From Sulfuricurvum sp. (lineage in GTDB: Bacteria > Campylobacterota > Campylobacteria > Campylobacterales > Sulfurimonadaceae), in the NCBI GenBank assembly GCA_030693335.1, contig JAUYAU010000011.1:62001-126000 (forward strand): 64,000 bases of DNA, read 5' to 3'. A program made the translations under genes and the position numbers. Positions 18,235 through 29,049 of the stretch are shown here, one piece after another. The notes under the pieces were generated by a model. It searched no databases, had not been told where the DNA came from, and saw nothing but the letters and a program-made list of their open reading frames with translations. Positions within the stretch are counted from its first letter, which is position 1, and every line of letters begins with the position of its first letter.

Positions 18235-19517
18235 TGCATTATCTGGTCATTAGCTTTTCACACAAAAATTCAACATTGGCTCAGCGTGAGAAGTTGGCGT
18301 TTGTCAATGATGCAGCAAAAATTGCGATGATGGAAAAAATCAATTATCATCCTCATATCAGTGAATCCGTGATCCTTTCGACCTGTAATAGAATCGAAAT
18401 TTTTTGCAGTTGCACTCATATTGAAGAAGCGAGTGATTATCTTCTCTCTCTTCTTTCAGCCCATTCCCATTTTGCGTTGGATGAGCTGAAGATGCGCGGA
18501 GATATTTTGGATGATTACGGTGCGATTCACCACCTTTTCAGTGTCGCCAGTTCACTGGATTCGATGGTGGTAGGGGAAACACAAATAGCAGGTCAGATCA
18601 AAGATGCGTTTAAATTAGCATTGGAACATGACTTTTGCGGACTTAAAATTTCTAGAGCTATGCAATTTGCTCAAAAATGTGCAGCTGAAATACGCAATGC
18701 GACGGAAATCTCTTCCAAGCCGGTTTCGGTTGCAAGCGTTGCCGTGAGTAAAGCGCGTGAATGTTGCGGATCACTCAACGGTATGCGAGCCCTTGTTATT
18801 GGATCGGGAGAGATGTCACTAATTACATGCAAGCATCTGAGTGCACAAGGTGTTGATGTCACGATTATGAATCGGACGTTTAGCAAAGCCGAAGAAATTG
18901 CGGATGAATGCAAGGCAAAAGTTCGACCCTTTGAAGAGATTGCTAGCGCTGTCAATGACTATCAGCTCCTCTTTACCGCAACAGGATCTATTGCCCCTAT
19001 TATCGATGAATCAATGATTGAAACCTGTGCCTTTAATCGTTACTGGTTTGATATGGCGGTTCCAAGAGATATAGAGTATGAAGATGAATCGTTTGGGATT
19101 CACGTATACCGTATTGATGATCTCAAAGAAATTGTGTCGACAAACATAGCATTGCGTGAAGATGAGGCACGTACTTCCTTTGTCATTGTCGGTCGTCAAA
19201 GTGCCGCTTTTTTTGAATGGCTCAAAGCCTTAACTATTGAACCATTGATTAAAACGATGTATGAAGCAGCTTACCGTTGTGCTCTTGCGGAAACCAAGCG
19301 AGTTATGGAAAAAGGTTTTATTCCAAAAGAACATGAAGCGGCTGTCCAAAAAGCGACTGAACAAGCTTTAAAACGTTTTCTACACCCTTTTTCACAGCGG
19401 ATGCGTGATGCTTCTGATCCGCTTAGAGCAGATTCATTGATAGGAGCGATGAGCTTTTTAATCAATGAGAATGATGACCAAACTCCACCAACCCAAAAAT
19501 CTTACAAAGGTTCCTAA
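18234..19517 (+). CDS. hemA: Glutamyl-tRNA reductase HemA
   Basis: 427 residues. The catalytic cysteine lies in [12 protein letters not shown] near residue 50. [18 protein letters not shown] is the family signature, and the Rossmann NADPH domain begins at [10 protein letters not shown]. The C-terminal dimerisation helices are present. It reduces glutamyl-tRNA to glutamate-1-semialdehyde, the first step of tetrapyrrole synthesis. hemC follows three genes later, so this operon carries two haem genes. It overlaps the upstream and downstream genes by 1 base each. Confidence 0.98.
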   Translation: MHYLVISFSHKNSTLAQREKLAFVNDAAKIAMMEKINYHPHISESVILSTCNRIEIFCSCTHIEEASDYLLSLLSAHSHFALDELKMRGDILDDYGAIHHLFSVASSLDSMVVGETQIAGQIKDAFKLALEHDFCGLKISRAMQFAQKCAAEIRNATEISSKPVSVASVAVSKARECCGSLNGMRALVIGSGEMSLITCKHLSAQGVDVTIMNRTFSKAEEIADECKAKVRPFEEIASAVNDYQLLFTATGSIAPIIDESMIETCAFNRYWFDMAVPRDIEYEDESFGIHVYRIDDLKEIVSTNIALREDEARTSFVIVGRQSAAFFEWLKALTIEPLIKTMYEAAYRCALAETKRVMEKGFIPKEHEAAVQKATEQALKRFLHPFSQRMRDASDPLRADSLIGAMSFLINENDDQTPPTQKSYKGS

Positions 19518-21220
19518 TGCGTTTTTCTAAAGCTTATATTCCTACTACTAAAGAGTCTCCAAAAGATGCGCAGCTCCCCAGCCATATTTATCTCTCACGC
19601 GGTGGATTTGTAACACAGGTTGCGAGCGGTTTGTACAATTTTCTCCCTTTAGGAAAGCGTGTTTTACGTAAAATCGAAACGATTATTAATGAAGAGATGG
19701 AGCGTGCGGGGGCATTGGAAGTCGATCTAAGTTTCGTCACACCGGCTGAACTGTGGCAAGAAAGCGGACGCATCGAGAAGTTTGGTAAAGAGTTACTGCG
19801 TTTTCGTGATCGTAAAGAGAACCTTTTTGTTCTTGGGCCCACGCATGAAGAGATGATGGTGAGCATCGTGCGCAACCGTGTGACGAGTTACAAGCAGCTT
19901 CCTATTAATTTATACCAAATCAAAACAAAATTCCGTGATGAAGCGCGTCCCCGTTTTGGTCTTATGCGCGGTCGTGAGTTTGTGATGAAAGACGGTTACA
20001 GTTTTCACTCCTCTACGGAAGATCTTGATCGTGAATTTGATGTGATGGAAGCGTCGTATAAACGCATTTTAGAGCGTATGGGTCTAGATTTTCGTGTTGT
20101 TGAAGCAGACAGCGGTGCAATTGGCGGTACCGGTTCAAAAGAACTGATGGTATTGGCACAAAGCGGTGAGGATACGCTTGCCGTATGCGATACGTGTGAA
20201 TACGGTGCAAACGTGGAGGCAGCACGTCGTGCACCGCGTAAAAACATCCCTGAAGCGCCGAATGCAGATTTTGCCCGTTTTAAAACACCGGATGTCAAGT
20301 CAATCGATGATTTGAGCCAGTTTTTTAAAGTGGATCCGTATTACACGCTCAAAGCGGTTGTAAAACGCGCGATGCATATTGAAGGAAGCGAACTCGTTTG
20401 CTTCCTTATCCGCGGCTGTGACGAACTTCAAGAGGTCAAGGCATGCAACAGTGTAGGGGCTATTGATTTAGTCGATGCCAGCGAAGCGGAACTGATTGAA
20501 ATCGGATTGATCCCTGGTTTTGTAGGGCCGTTGGATCAGGATAAAATCCGTTTGGTGATGGACAATGATACGAAAAATGCAACGGCAATGATTTGTGGAG
20601 CTAATGAAGCCGATTACCATTTTGTGGGTGTTGATTTGAGTGTGATGAATGAAGCGGCATTTGCGGATCTTGTTGAGGTGCAAGAGGGGGATGGCTGTCC
20701 TCATTGTGACGGTAAGCTTTTGCATACCAAGGGAATAGAAGTAGGGCATATCTTTAAACTGGGGACTACCTACTCCGCACCGCTCAAAGCAGAATATCTC
20801 GATGAGAATGGACGTTCCACGCCATTTATTATGGGAACTTATGGGATGGGGGTCAGCCGTCTAGTAGCCGCAGTCATCGAACAGCATCATGATGAAAAAG
20901 GGTGTATTTGGACCCATGCAACAGCACCGTATATGGTCGATGTGATGATCTCCAATATCAAAGAAGAAGCACATGTGGCCTACGCAGAAGCATTGTATGA
21001 ATCGTTGGATAAAGCAGGTATTGAGACCATACTGGATGATCGTAAAGAGCGTTTTGGATTTAAAATGTCGGATGCAGAGCTAATCGGCTTCCCTTTCACG
21101 GTAATTATCGGAAAAGAGATGGAAAACAATCAAGTTCAAATCATGATCCGTAGCACGCGCGAGATGCTGACGGTGAGTGCAGATGATGTACTTTCAAAAA
21201 TCAAGGAACTTATCGGATGA
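19517..21220 (+). CDS. proS: Prolyl-tRNA synthetase (bacterial type)
   Basis: 567 residues, with class II motifs: motif 2 in [21 protein letters not shown] (here split as [11 protein letters not shown] and [10 protein letters not shown]) and motif 3 in [13 protein letters not shown]. The insertion (INS) editing domain between motifs 2 and 3 contains the region with CNSVGAIDL, and the C-terminal anticodon-binding domain ends the protein. The full INS domain marks it as the bacterial ProS that hydrolyses Ala-tRNAPro. It overlaps fxsA by 4 bases. Confidence 0.98.
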   Translation: MRFSKAYIPTTKESPKDAQLPSHIYLSRGGFVTQVASGLYNFLPLGKRVLRKIETIINEEMERAGALEVDLSFVTPAELWQESGRIEKFGKELLRFRDRKENLFVLGPTHEEMMVSIVRNRVTSYKQLPINLYQIKTKFRDEARPRFGLMRGREFVMKDGYSFHSSTEDLDREFDVMEASYKRILERMGLDFRVVEADSGAIGGTGSKELMVLAQSGEDTLAVCDTCEYGANVEAARRAPRKNIPEAPNADFARFKTPDVKSIDDLSQFFKVDPYYTLKAVVKRAMHIEGSELVCFLIRGCDELQEVKACNSVGAIDLVDASEAELIEIGLIPGFVGPLDQDKIRLVMDNDTKNATAMICGANEADYHFVGVDLSVMNEAAFADLVEVQEGDGCPHCDGKLLHTKGIEVGHIFKLGTTYSAPLKAEYLDENGRSTPFIMGTYGMGVSRLVAAVIEQHHDEKGCIWTHATAPYMVDVMISNIKEEAHVAYAEALYESLDKAGIETILDDRKERFGFKMSDAELIGFPFTVIIGKEMENNQVQIMIRSTREMLTVSADDVLSKIKELIG

Positions 21221-21633
21221 TCTATTTTTTGATTTACCTGTTTTTGGAGGTAATCCTAACCGTAGAAGTGGCATCACGTATTGGCGGTTTGATGATGTTC
21301 ACTGAAATTATGGTAAGTGCCCTATTAGGTATTGCGATCCTTTTTAATTTTCGTTCTACCTTGATTTTAAATATTATGGAGCTAAAAGAACGGCGTATTA
21401 ATGCCAACGGTTTTTATCAACGCAATCTATTCTCACTTTTAGGGGCGATATTGTTAATATTGCCGGGTATTTTGACGGATAGTATAGCGATACTCATACA
21501 CATCGTTTTGTTGGGTTCACTCATCGTTAGCCGTTTTATGCCAAAATACCCAACTTCAAATCAACCACACCAACCAAAGGATGACCATGTTATTGATGCA
21601 GAAATTATCAGCGACTCTCCTGCTTTGCGCTAA
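21217..21633 (+). CDS. FxsA-family membrane protein
   Basis: 138 residues. The N-terminal half has three to four membrane helices including [20 protein letters not shown] and [20 protein letters not shown]. The P-G-x-x-T-D motif is the FxsA family hallmark. In E. coli FxsA relieves exclusion of phage T7 by the F plasmid; its native role is not known. The last 47 bases overlap the DsbC-like gene in another frame. Confidence 0.85.
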   Translation: MIYFLIYLFLEVILTVEVASRIGGLMMFTEIMVSALLGIAILFNFRSTLILNIMELKERRINANGFYQRNLFSLLGAILLILPGILTDSIAILIHIVLLGSLIVSRFMPKYPTSNQPHQPKDDHVIDAEIISDSPALR

Positions 21634-22423
21634 TGTATTTGCCGTGAGTGATGCAGAAGTATTAGCCTTTTTAAAAAAAGGAATCGCAGGAAATGCTAAT
21701 GTAAGTAATATAGAATTGGAGATTAACAGTAAAAAAGCCGTCCCCGGTATGCGTGGCTGGCAGGCTTATTTTGTAACAATAGAAGCCGATGTTAAACAAG
21801 GAAATGACAATCGTCATATCAGCCAAAACGGAACCTATTTTATCAGCGGTGATACACTGGCTACTGAATTGGTCAACGTTAAGACAGGTGAGCGCTATAA
21901 TGATACGATTGCACCTGATTTTCCAGTACAGTTTTATACTAAGAACAACTTGATTAGCGGCAGTGCAAATGCAAAGTACAAAGTGGCGATTTTTTCCGAC
22001 CCTTTGTGTCCGTTTTGTCGCCGTTATGTCCCTGAAACACTCTCTTATATGACAAAATATCCGACGGTATTTGGAGTTTATTATTTCCACTATCCTCTTC
22101 CGACGCTTCATCCTGCAGCCGTAACATTGACAAAAGCCGCTATTGCAGCCGAGCAAGCAGGGATGGACAATGTGACGATGAGTTTGTATACCGTAGAGGT
22201 GAATCCTAATGAAAAAGATGAAGGTAAAATTTTGGATGCCTTTAACAAAACCTTCAAAACGAAATTTGGTATTGCCGATATTCGTCGTCCATCGGTCCTA
22301 AAACAGTATGAATTAGATCAAAAAGTGGCACAAACGGCAATGGTATCGGGAACACCAACGGTATTCTTCGATGGTAAAAAAGATCCTACGAAAAACAAGT
22401 ACAAAGAAATAAAGGTTAAATAA
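21587..22423 (+). CDS. DsbC/DsbG-like periplasmic thiol-disulfide protein
   Basis: 278 residues. I choose ATG 21587 because AAAGG (21576-21580) is 6 bases before it and it gives a signal peptide ([14 protein letters not shown]). A ~110-residue N-terminal dimerisation-like domain precedes a thioredoxin fold with the redox pair C141-P-F-C144 in SDPLCPFCRRYVPE and a cis-proline segment SGTPTVFF. C-P-F-C is unusual compared with CGYC of DsbC and CPHC of DsbA. It may isomerise or reduce disulfides, for instance during cytochrome c maturation. Confidence 0.85.
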   Translation: MLLMQKLSATLLLCANVFAVSDAEVLAFLKKGIAGNANVSNIELEINSKKAVPGMRGWQAYFVTIEADVKQGNDNRHISQNGTYFISGDTLATELVNVKTGERYNDTIAPDFPVQFYTKNNLISGSANAKYKVAIFSDPLCPFCRRYVPETLSYMTKYPTVFGVYYFHYPLPTLHPAAVTLTKAAIAAEQAGMDNVTMSLYTVEVNPNEKDEGKILDAFNKTFKTKFGIADIRRPSVLKQYELDQKVAQTAMVSGTPTVFFDGKKDPTKNKYKEIKVK

Positions 22424-22426
22424 TTG

Positions 22427-23374
22427 ATGAAAAAGCTCACCATCGCTACCCGCGGCAGTAAACTCGCTCTTTGGCAGTCAAAATATATCAAATCGGTGAT
22501 TGAATCCAATCATAGCGATGTGGAAGTAGAACTCAAAATCATTATTACTTCCGGGGATAAGATTTTAGACGTTCCACTGGCTAAAATCGGAGGAAAAGGG
22601 CTTTTTTTAAAAGAGATTGAAGAGGCGATGTTGGCTGGAGTTGCGCAAATGGCCGTTCATTCACTCAAAGATGTTCCAACAGTGATGCCGCAAGGGTTGT
22701 TACTTTCGGCGATTACTAAGCGCGAAGATGTTCGTGATGCAATGTTGAGTGAAAAATATGCTGACATTGATGCTTTACCTAAAGGTGCAACTGTAGGAAC
22801 TTCCTCTCTTCGCCGACGTATGCAGCTTTTGCAGGTACGTCCTGATTTGGTGATTAAAGATTTACGCGGCAATGTGGATACCCGTATCCGCAAACTCAAA
22901 GAGGGCGAATTTGATGCGATTATCCTAGCCGCTGCCGGAATAAACCGTTTAGGCCTCAATGCAAGTGTTGAGCATTTTTACCCGATTCCTATGGACGAGA
23001 TGCTTCCGGCGATGGGACAGGGTGCTTTGGGTATTGAAACCGTCAATGAGCCGTGGGTACTTGAAATTGCTCGTGGGCTTGAAGATGCAGACAGCCGCTT
23101 GGAAACCACCATTGAACGCGGGTTTGTGGATACGCTGCAAGGGGGTTGTCAAGTTCCTATCGGTGTCAGTGCGCGAGTACAGTCTGATGGTATGGTTACG
23201 GTACGCAGTACATTAGGACTTCCCGATGGAAGCGAAATAATGGGTGAAGAGATGAGTGTTTCGCGTGATGCAACCGCAGGTGTGGGTGAGGCTATGGCAC
23301 AACGCTTGATCGATCAAGGGGCGATGGAACTTTTAAGTCGTGCCGAAGCCATGGCCAATGGACATAAAGCATGA
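22427..23374 (+). CDS. hemC: Hydroxymethylbilane synthase (porphobilinogen deaminase) HemC
   Basis: 315 residues from ATG 22427 (an in-frame TTG is 3 bases earlier and has better spacing to AAAGG). It opens with IATRGSKLALWQS and has VHSLKDVPT. The cofactor-binding cysteine is C241 in LQGGCQVPIG. It joins four porphobilinogens into hydroxymethylbilane using a covalent dipyrromethane primer. It overlaps the UbiD-type gene by 4 bases. Confidence 0.98.
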   Translation: MKKLTIATRGSKLALWQSKYIKSVIESNHSDVEVELKIIITSGDKILDVPLAKIGGKGLFLKEIEEAMLAGVAQMAVHSLKDVPTVMPQGLLLSAITKREDVRDAMLSEKYADIDALPKGATVGTSSLRRRMQLLQVRPDLVIKDLRGNVDTRIRKLKEGEFDAIILAAAGINRLGLNASVEHFYPIPMDEMLPAMGQGALGIETVNEPWVLEIARGLEDADSRLETTIERGFVDTLQGGCQVPIGVSARVQSDGMVTVRSTLGLPDGSEIMGEEMSVSRDATAGVGEAMAQRLIDQGAMELLSRAEAMANGHKA

Positions 23375-25191
23375 CACTTGCAAAAACACTGGAGTTATTA
23401 AAAGGGCGTAACGAGCTTCGTGTAATCGATACCCCTTTGGATATTAACCTTGAAATCCCTCATCTAGCATATGCCGAAGTAAAAAAAGAGGGGGGCGGGA
23501 AGGCCCTTTTGTTTACCCATCCTTTGGATAGTAAAAATAATAAAACATTTACAACTCCCGTAGTGATGAACCTTTTTGGCTCGTATGCTCGTACCGAATT
23601 CTTATTCGGGCGGGATGTTGAGGGAGTAGCTTCCGAGATTGAGAAACTGTTGCACATGAAACCGCCGCAAAGTTTCAAAGAGAAAGTGGGAATGTTGGGA
23701 GACCTTTTCAATATGAAAGACATTTTCCCTAAAAAACTCAAAACTAAGGGTGCTTGTCAAGAGACAATCATGCAAGGTGATGATATTAACTTGTATGATT
23801 TGCCTATTCTCACTACATGGGAAGAAGACGGCGGTCCCTTTATTACGATGGGACAGGTATATACCCAAAGCTTAGAGGGAGAAGTGGTTAATCTAGGGAT
23901 GTACCGTTTGCAAGTCTATGATAAAAATCACTTAGGGATGCACTGGCAAATCCACAAAGACTCGTCCCATTTTTTTGATCAATATCAACGTGCAGGTAAA
24001 AAAATGCCCGTATCCATCGGTATCGGAGGCGATCCATTATACACATGGTGTGCCACGGCACCCCTTCCGTACGGAGTCAATGAACTGCTATTGTATGGAT
24101 TGATTAAAAAAGAGACGGTGAAGCTGGTTAAATCGATTACTACACCGCTGTATGTCCCTGAAGATCTTGATTTTGTGATTGAGGGATGGGTTGACCCTGA
24201 GAAAATGATGCTTGAAGGCCCTTTTGGAGATCATACAGGTTATTACACATTGGAAGAGCACTATCCGGCACTGGAAGTCAGTGCGATTACCAGCCGAAAA
24301 AATCCTCATTACTTAGCAACGGTTGTGGGAAAACCTCCTTTGGAAGATAAATACATGGGTTGGGCAACGGAACGGGTATTTTTGCCATTGCTTCAAACGA
24401 ATGCTTCCGATTTGATCGATTACCATATGCCTGAAAATGGGGTGTTCCATAATCTGATTTTGGCAAAGATGCGTATTTTGTATAAAGGACACGCCAGACA
24501 GTTTATGCATCTCTTTTGGGGATCAGGACAGATGAGTTTTGTGAAACACGCCCTTTTTTTCGGCGAAGATGCTCCCAAGCTGACCAATTATGAAGCATTA
24601 GCAACTTATGCGCTCAACCGTTTTTTACCAAAATGTATTTTTATCACTGAGGGGATAACGGATGCATTGGATCATTCCAGTCCTGAGGCGTTGATAGGGG
24701 GAAAACTGGGCATCGATTTGACAGCTTCTTATTCTGCAACCGGACCTGAAGTGGTTGATAGCCGTGAGCTTCTTGGATTGATACGACCATTAATGAGTGA
24801 AGTAGAAGAGGTAACACAATACATGCGACATACGGCTAACCCGATTACGGTTATCAGTGTCACCAAAAATCGATCACTTTCACGTATGGCTGAGATGCTT
24901 TCATCGCTACAGAGATATTTGCGAATCGTGATTGTTGTCGACGTGCAAAACAATGACATTCATAATCCGTACATGCTATTGTGGCGTGTGACAAATAATA
25001 TGGATGCAGGACGCGATATTATGATCAATGGTTCTATGGTTTGCGTGGATGGAACGTCTAAAAATCATTATGACGGTTTTGAGCGCCAATGGCCCGGAGA
25101 TGTAAACTGTACCTCTTCTGTCGTTGAAAAACTTAAATCGCTTTCCCTTTGGGATTTAGATACTAATCTAGAGAAAAAATATCAACTTTAA
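23371..25191 (+). CDS. UbiD-family decarboxylase, probably for menaquinone (futalosine pathway)
   Basis: 606 residues. UbiD features include GMYRLQVYDKNHLGMHWQIH, GGDPLYTWCATAPLP and DHTGYYTLEEHYP; the last two frame the prenylated-FMN and manganese site. The length is larger than E. coli UbiD (497) because of a C-terminal extension, the form annotated in Campylobacterota as menaquinone biosynthesis decarboxylase. It would decarboxylate 1,4-dihydroxy-6-naphthoate-type intermediates. Genes for the UbiX-like FMN prenyltransferase are not in this window. Confidence 0.88.
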   Translation: MTLAKTLELLKGRNELRVIDTPLDINLEIPHLAYAEVKKEGGGKALLFTHPLDSKNNKTFTTPVVMNLFGSYARTEFLFGRDVEGVASEIEKLLHMKPPQSFKEKVGMLGDLFNMKDIFPKKLKTKGACQETIMQGDDINLYDLPILTTWEEDGGPFITMGQVYTQSLEGEVVNLGMYRLQVYDKNHLGMHWQIHKDSSHFFDQYQRAGKKMPVSIGIGGDPLYTWCATAPLPYGVNELLLYGLIKKETVKLVKSITTPLYVPEDLDFVIEGWVDPEKMMLEGPFGDHTGYYTLEEHYPALEVSAITSRKNPHYLATVVGKPPLEDKYMGWATERVFLPLLQTNASDLIDYHMPENGVFHNLILAKMRILYKGHARQFMHLFWGSGQMSFVKHALFFGEDAPKLTNYEALATYALNRFLPKCIFITEGITDALDHSSPEALIGGKLGIDLTASYSATGPEVVDSRELLGLIRPLMSEVEEVTQYMRHTANPITVISVTKNRSLSRMAEMLSSLQRYLRIVIVVDVQNNDIHNPYMLLWRVTNNMDAGRDIMINGSMVCVDGTSKNHYDGFERQWPGDVNCTSSVVEKLKSLSLWDLDTNLEKKYQL

Positions 25192-25259
25192 CGTATTGCT
25201 ACATTGATACACCGCTTTGTGGATGATGATAGGTATATTAAGCAATTTATTAGAATTAC

Positions 25260-25272
25260 TGATGTAACATCA
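25260..25272. promoter_or_regulatory. Palindromic operator-like site before the cytochrome c gene
   Basis: TGATGT-A-ACATCA, two perfect 6-bp arms around one base, lies 34 bases before the ATG and about 13 bases before TATAAC. It resembles a CRP/FNR-type half-site pair (TGAT...ATCA) but the spacing is one base longer than the FNR consensus. It is a candidate regulator site; the protein is unknown. Confidence 0.35.
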
Positions 25273-25306
25273 ATTTACATTTTTTATAACAGGAACTAGT
25301 ATTTTG

Positions 25307-25642
25307 ATGACAAAATTTAATAAATTCACGGCACTTTCTATTTTATTGGCTGCTTCAGTGCTTACTGCTGCAACGTATAAAGGTCAAAAAGTTTACATTG
25401 AAAGTTGTAAAGAATGTCACGGCGGCGGGCAAGAATTGGCAGCTTCTAAGAAAATGTCGACATGGGAAAAATTTATGGATAAGAAAGGTGAAAAGCTCGC
25501 CGATATCCATATGTCTTCTAAAAGAGCGCAGGCCTCATGGGATTATTTTCAAAGCCGTAAATTTACCAAAGACTCTAGACATCTTGAAGATTTTCTGACT
25601 GAGTATGCCAGAGACAGCGGAAACGTACCGGCTTGTAATTAA
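25307..25642 (+). CDS. Small monohaem cytochrome c
   Basis: 111 residues. The signal peptide (ALSILLAASVLTAA) is cleaved near residue 22. One haem-binding motif is C34-K-E-C37-H38, followed by a glycine pair. No obvious methionine ligand motif is seen, but DIHMSSKRA contains a candidate (Met in the second half). It is monocistronic: a promoter-sized gap precedes it and a strong terminator follows. Periplasmic electron carrier of unknown partner. AGGAAC lies 10 bases before the ATG. Confidence 0.9.
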   Translation: MTKFNKFTALSILLAASVLTAATYKGQKVYIESCKECHGGGQELAASKKMSTWEKFMDKKGEKLADIHMSSKRAQASWDYFQSRKFTKDSRHLEDFLTEYARDSGNVPACN

Positions 25643-25661
25643 TACATCATTCTGCGCTATG

Positions 25662-25689
25662 GCGTCATCCATCTGGATGATGCTTTTTT
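25662..25689 (+). terminator. Rho-independent terminator after the cytochrome c gene
   Basis: Stem GCGTCATCC (25662-25670) pairs with GGATGATGC (25675-25683) over 9 bp with one G-U pair. The loop is ATCT, followed by six T. Confidence 0.85.
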
Positions 25690-25741
25690 CTCAACCAAAT
25701 TCCGCTAAAATCCTTTAACTTTTATACAATACGGAGAGATC

Positions 25742-27127
25742 ATGGAAAAAATGTGGTCCGGACGCTTTGCACAGGATGCATCGTCACTGCTAGAACACTT
25801 TAATGCTTCTATTATGTTTGATCAAAAATTGTACCGTGAGGACATCGAAGGTTCTGTTGCTCATGCCCAAATGCTTTGCGCTCAGGGTATATTGACTTCT
25901 CAAGAATTGGCTTCGATAGAAGAGGGAATGGCGCAAGTGCTAAGCGAGATCGAATCGGGTCATTTTGAGTGGAAAATCGGTGATGAAGATTTGCACATGG
26001 CGATAGAAAAACGGCTCACGGCCATTATCGGGGAAGCAGGAAAAAAACTTCATACCGCACGTAGCCGAAACGATCAGGTAGCTTTGGACTTTCGGCGCTA
26101 TGTTTTGCGTAAAAACAGTGAAATTATTGTTTTGATTAAAGAGCTTATGGGGGCCGTTGTTGATATCGCTCGTGAGCACGCCACAACGTTATTGCCGGGT
26201 ATGACCCATTTACAGCATGCGCAGCCGATTAATTTCGGATTTCATATGCTAGCTTATGCAACGATGTTCAAACGAGATATTGAGCGTTTTGAGAGCTCGT
26301 ATGCACGCAACAACGTTTCTCCAATCGGGTGTGCGGCACTTGCAGGTACACCGCATAATATCAATCGCGAAATGACAGCCAAACTTTTGGATTTCGACAG
26401 TGTCAGCATCAATTGTCTGGATACGGTAAGTGACCGTGATTTTGCACTTGAAATTCTTTTTAATATTTCTACATTGATGATGCACATTTCACGTCTTTCC
26501 GAAGAGATTATCCTTTGGTCAAGTTATGAGTTTCGTTTTGTTGAACTTTCCGATGAATATTCAACAGGTTCATCCATTATGCCGCAAAAGAAAAATCCGG
26601 ATGTTCCAGAGTTATTACGTGGAAAAACAGGGCGTGTGTATGGAAACCTTATGGGGCTTCTTACCGTTATGAAGGGACTTCCATTGGCGTATAATAAAGA
26701 TACCCAAGAAGACAAAGAGGGTGTTTTTGATAGTGTAGAAACAGCAGAGATTTCATTGGAAATTTTGCGTGAAGCCCTTAAAACGATGACCGTTAAAAAA
26801 GAAAATATGGAAAACGCATGCAAGCTTGGCCATTTGAGTGCAACCGATTTGGCTGATTATTTGGTTGAACATTGCGGTGTGCCATTTCGGGAGGCACACT
26901 TTATTACCGGAAAAGCGGTTGCCCGCGCAGAGGTACTGGGTATTGATCTAAGCGAGATTGAGTATTCGGAACTTCATACGATTGATGAGCGTATCAAAGA
27001 GGATGTGATCCGTTATTTGAGCATCGAACACTCGATGAATGCACGTACATCCCAAGGAGGCACTGCAGAAGTGCGTACTTTAGAACAAATTATTTATTTT
27101 GACCGTTATTTACAGGAGAGCAAATGA
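25742..27127 (+). CDS. argH: Argininosuccinate lyase
   Basis: 461 residues, normal length. The family signature is [12 protein letters not shown], with the flexible catalytic serine loop. The N-terminal [11 protein letters not shown] and the central [14 protein letters not shown] are also characteristic. It splits argininosuccinate into arginine and fumarate in the cytoplasm. ACGGAG lies before the start. No other arginine genes are nearby. The stop overlaps the OsmC gene by 4 bases. Confidence 0.98.
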   Translation: MEKMWSGRFAQDASSLLEHFNASIMFDQKLYREDIEGSVAHAQMLCAQGILTSQELASIEEGMAQVLSEIESGHFEWKIGDEDLHMAIEKRLTAIIGEAGKKLHTARSRNDQVALDFRRYVLRKNSEIIVLIKELMGAVVDIAREHATTLLPGMTHLQHAQPINFGFHMLAYATMFKRDIERFESSYARNNVSPIGCAALAGTPHNINREMTAKLLDFDSVSINCLDTVSDRDFALEILFNISTLMMHISRLSEEIILWSSYEFRFVELSDEYSTGSSIMPQKKNPDVPELLRGKTGRVYGNLMGLLTVMKGLPLAYNKDTQEDKEGVFDSVETAEISLEILREALKTMTVKKENMENACKLGHLSATDLADYLVEHCGVPFREAHFITGKAVARAEVLGIDLSEIEYSELHTIDERIKEDVIRYLSIEHSMNARTSQGGTAEVRTLEQIIYFDRYLQESK

Positions 27128-27588
27128 AAATCACAGTATCCCATCAAGACGCAATGCGCTTCGAAGCAAAAACAGAGAAAAGCAGTTTTATTATCGATTG
27201 TCCTCAAATCTCCCCGATTGAGTATTTTTTAAGCGGTATCATCACGTGCAGTGCAACTGATATAATTATGCTTCCAAAGCAGCAAGGGTTTGAAGTAACA
27301 AACTTGCAAGTAGAGGGAGAAGTGGTACGAAATGAAGAAGCTCCGAAAAAGTTTAATACGCTTCATTTGGAGTATCGCTTTGATTCCAACGCGGAGGATA
27401 CTCTTGCCGCACGCTGGGTAATGGCGAGTTTAGAGACCTATTGTTCAACGATCAATACCATTCGCGACACGACAGCCATCACCTACACGATCACGCATAA
27501 TGGAAAAGTGATCCGTGAAAATGAAAAAATGATCAGCGGCGGGGGCAGTGCCGTTGATTTCGGCACGCTTCAAGGGTGTAATGCCTAA
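27124..27588 (+). CDS. OsmC-family protein (YhfA-like)
   Basis: 154 residues with the OsmC fold: an N-terminal beta meander, then a helix with [18 protein letters not shown] carrying the conserved cysteine, and a second cysteine in [14 protein letters not shown]. OsmC/Ohr proteins reduce organic hydroperoxides through this cysteine pair, while YhfA-like members have less certain roles. Translationally coupled to argH (ATGA). It ends tail-to-tail with the HIT gene with no gap. Confidence 0.88.
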   Translation: MKITVSHQDAMRFEAKTEKSSFIIDCPQISPIEYFLSGIITCSATDIIMLPKQQGFEVTNLQVEGEVVRNEEAPKKFNTLHLEYRFDSNAEDTLAARWVMASLETYCSTINTIRDTTAITYTITHNGKVIRENEKMISGGGSAVDFGTLQGCNA

Positions 27589-27945
27589 TTAAAAAAAGTC
27601 TTTACTGTCCGCATCGGCAAAATGGCCCCATTTTAGATGGGCGCCGCCTAAAAGATGAAAGTGAAGATGTTTGACTTCTTGCGCTCCGTCTTCGCCAATA
27701 TTACTGATAATGCGGTAGCCGCTTTCATTTATCCCTACTTCTTTGGCTACATTTTGCATAAAAGTAGACATTTCTCCCATAACTTCGCCTGGTATATCAT
27801 TAAAACTGTCATAGTGTGCTTTTGGGATAATGAGGACATGAACAGGTGCTTTTGGGTTGATATCATGAAACGCATAAAAGCTTTCATTCTCAGCAACCAT
27901 GTTTGAAGGGATTTCTTTCGCTACGATTTTACAAAATATACACAT
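27589..27945 (-). CDS. hinT: HIT-family purine nucleotide hydrolase (HinT-like)
   Basis: 118 residues from the ATG at 27945, which follows AAAAGGTGTAAC. A longer frame exists but lacks a better ribosome site. The N-terminal CIFCKIVAKEIPS and the histidine triad HLHFHLLGG at residues 93-101 are diagnostic. HinT hydrolyses adenosine phosphoramidates and acyl- or aminoacyl-adenylates. The protein is cytoplasmic and usually dimeric. It stands alone on this strand. Confidence 0.94.
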   Translation of the reverse strand: MCIFCKIVAKEIPSNMVAENESFYAFHDINPKAPVHVLIIPKAHYDSFNDIPGEVMGEMSTFMQNVAKEVGINESGYRIISNIGEDGAQEVKHLHFHLLGGAHLKWGHFADADSKDFF

Positions 27946-28031
27946 GTTACACCTTTTTTTTATCCTCATTGTAGCATACAGATGAAGCCTTGAAGCTTAT
28001 TGTAAAAGAGATTTGATTACAATTGCCTAAC

Positions 28032-28037
28032 TATAAT
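28032..28037 (+). promoter_or_regulatory. -10 box of the pheST operon
   Basis: A perfect TATAAT that overlaps the first possible ATG of pheS (28036-28038). Transcription starting about 7 bases downstream would exclude that ATG, and this supports the TTG start at 28057. Confidence 0.55.
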
Positions 28038-28056
28038 GAATGATGGAGATTTAGCT

Positions 28057-29049
28057 TTGGAAGAGTGGTACAACGCTATAAAATCGGCCGATACAATTGA
28101 TAAAATTGAAGAGATTCGTATTTCTATCTTTGGCAAAAAAGGGATAATGAACGCTGAGTTCGCCCGTATGAAAGATGTTCCTGACGCTGAGAAAGGGATG
28201 TTTGCAAAAGAACTCAATATTCATAAAGAGGGATTGAACGCTTTGCTCTTGGAGCGTAAACTTGTTTTGGCGCTTGCGCATCTTGAGCAGACGATGAAAG
28301 AAGAAGCAATTGACGTAAGTCTTTATGGTGCTTCCAGTGAGAGAGGGAGTCTGCATCCGGTCTTGGAAACCATGGATCGAATTGTTGAATATTTTACGGC
28401 AATGAACTTTTCGGTTCAAACAGGACCTATGGTTGAAGACGATTTTCATAATTTTGAAGCGTTAAATCTCCCGAAATACCATCCGGCACGTGACATGCAG
28501 GACACCTTTTATTTCAAGGACTCTATGCTTTTGCGAACCCATACTTCACCGGTACAGATTCGTACAATGTTAAGCACTCAACCGCCTATTCGTATGATTG
28601 CGCCGGGAGCCGTATTTCGCCGTGATTACGATTTGACGCATACTCCGATGTTTCATCAAGTTGAGGGATTGGTCGTAGAAGAAGCGGATAAAGTCTCTTT
28701 TTCGAATCTGAAGTACATTCTTGAAGATTTTTTGAAAACGATGTTCGGGGACATTGATGTCCGTTTTCGTCCGAGTTTTTTCCCGTTTACAGAACCTTCT
28801 GCCGAAGTGGATATCAGCTGTATTTTTTGTGCAGGTGAGGGATGCCGTGTTTGTTCAAAAACAGGTTGGCTGGAAGTTTTAGGATGCGGTATCGTTGATC
28901 CAAATGTCTTTAAAGCAGTCGGTTATGAAAATGTCAGCGGTTATGCCTTCGGCCTTGGGGTTGAACGTTTTGCGATGCTGATACATCGTATTGGAGATTT
29001 GAGATCCCTATTTGAGGGTGATGTTAGATTATTGGAGCAGTTTAGATGA
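28057..29049 (+). CDS. pheS: Phenylalanyl-tRNA synthetase alpha subunit
   Basis: 330 residues from TTG 28057, with GGAG (28045-28048) 8 bases upstream. The ATG at 28036 sits inside a TATAAT box and has no ribosome site, although many annotations would choose it. The coiled-coil N-terminal arm includes [12 protein letters not shown]. Class II motifs are [18 protein letters not shown] and [12 protein letters not shown]-like sequence (visible as [13 protein letters not shown]). A four-cysteine cluster ([12 protein letters not shown]) lies near residue 260. It charges tRNAPhe as an alpha2beta2 complex with PheT. Overlaps pheT by 4 bases. Confidence 0.96.
   Translation: MEEWYNAIKSADTIDKIEEIRISIFGKKGIMNAEFARMKDVPDAEKGMFAKELNIHKEGLNALLLERKLVLALAHLEQTMKEEAIDVSLYGASSERGSLHPVLETMDRIVEYFTAMNFSVQTGPMVEDDFHNFEALNLPKYHPARDMQDTFYFKDSMLLRTHTSPVQIRTMLSTQPPIRMIAPGAVFRRDYDLTHTPMFHQVEGLVVEEADKVSFSNLKYILEDFLKTMFGDIDVRFRPSFFPFTEPSAEVDISCIFCAGEGCRVCSKTGWLEVLGCGIVDPNVFKAVGYENVSGYAFGLGVERFAMLIHRIGDLRSLFEGDVRLLEQFR

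Noticed and set aside
25260-25273. Canonical FNR box
   Set aside because: FNR boxes have four bases between TTGAT and ATCAA; here there are five and the first base is C, so only a general CRP/FNR-like site is claimed.
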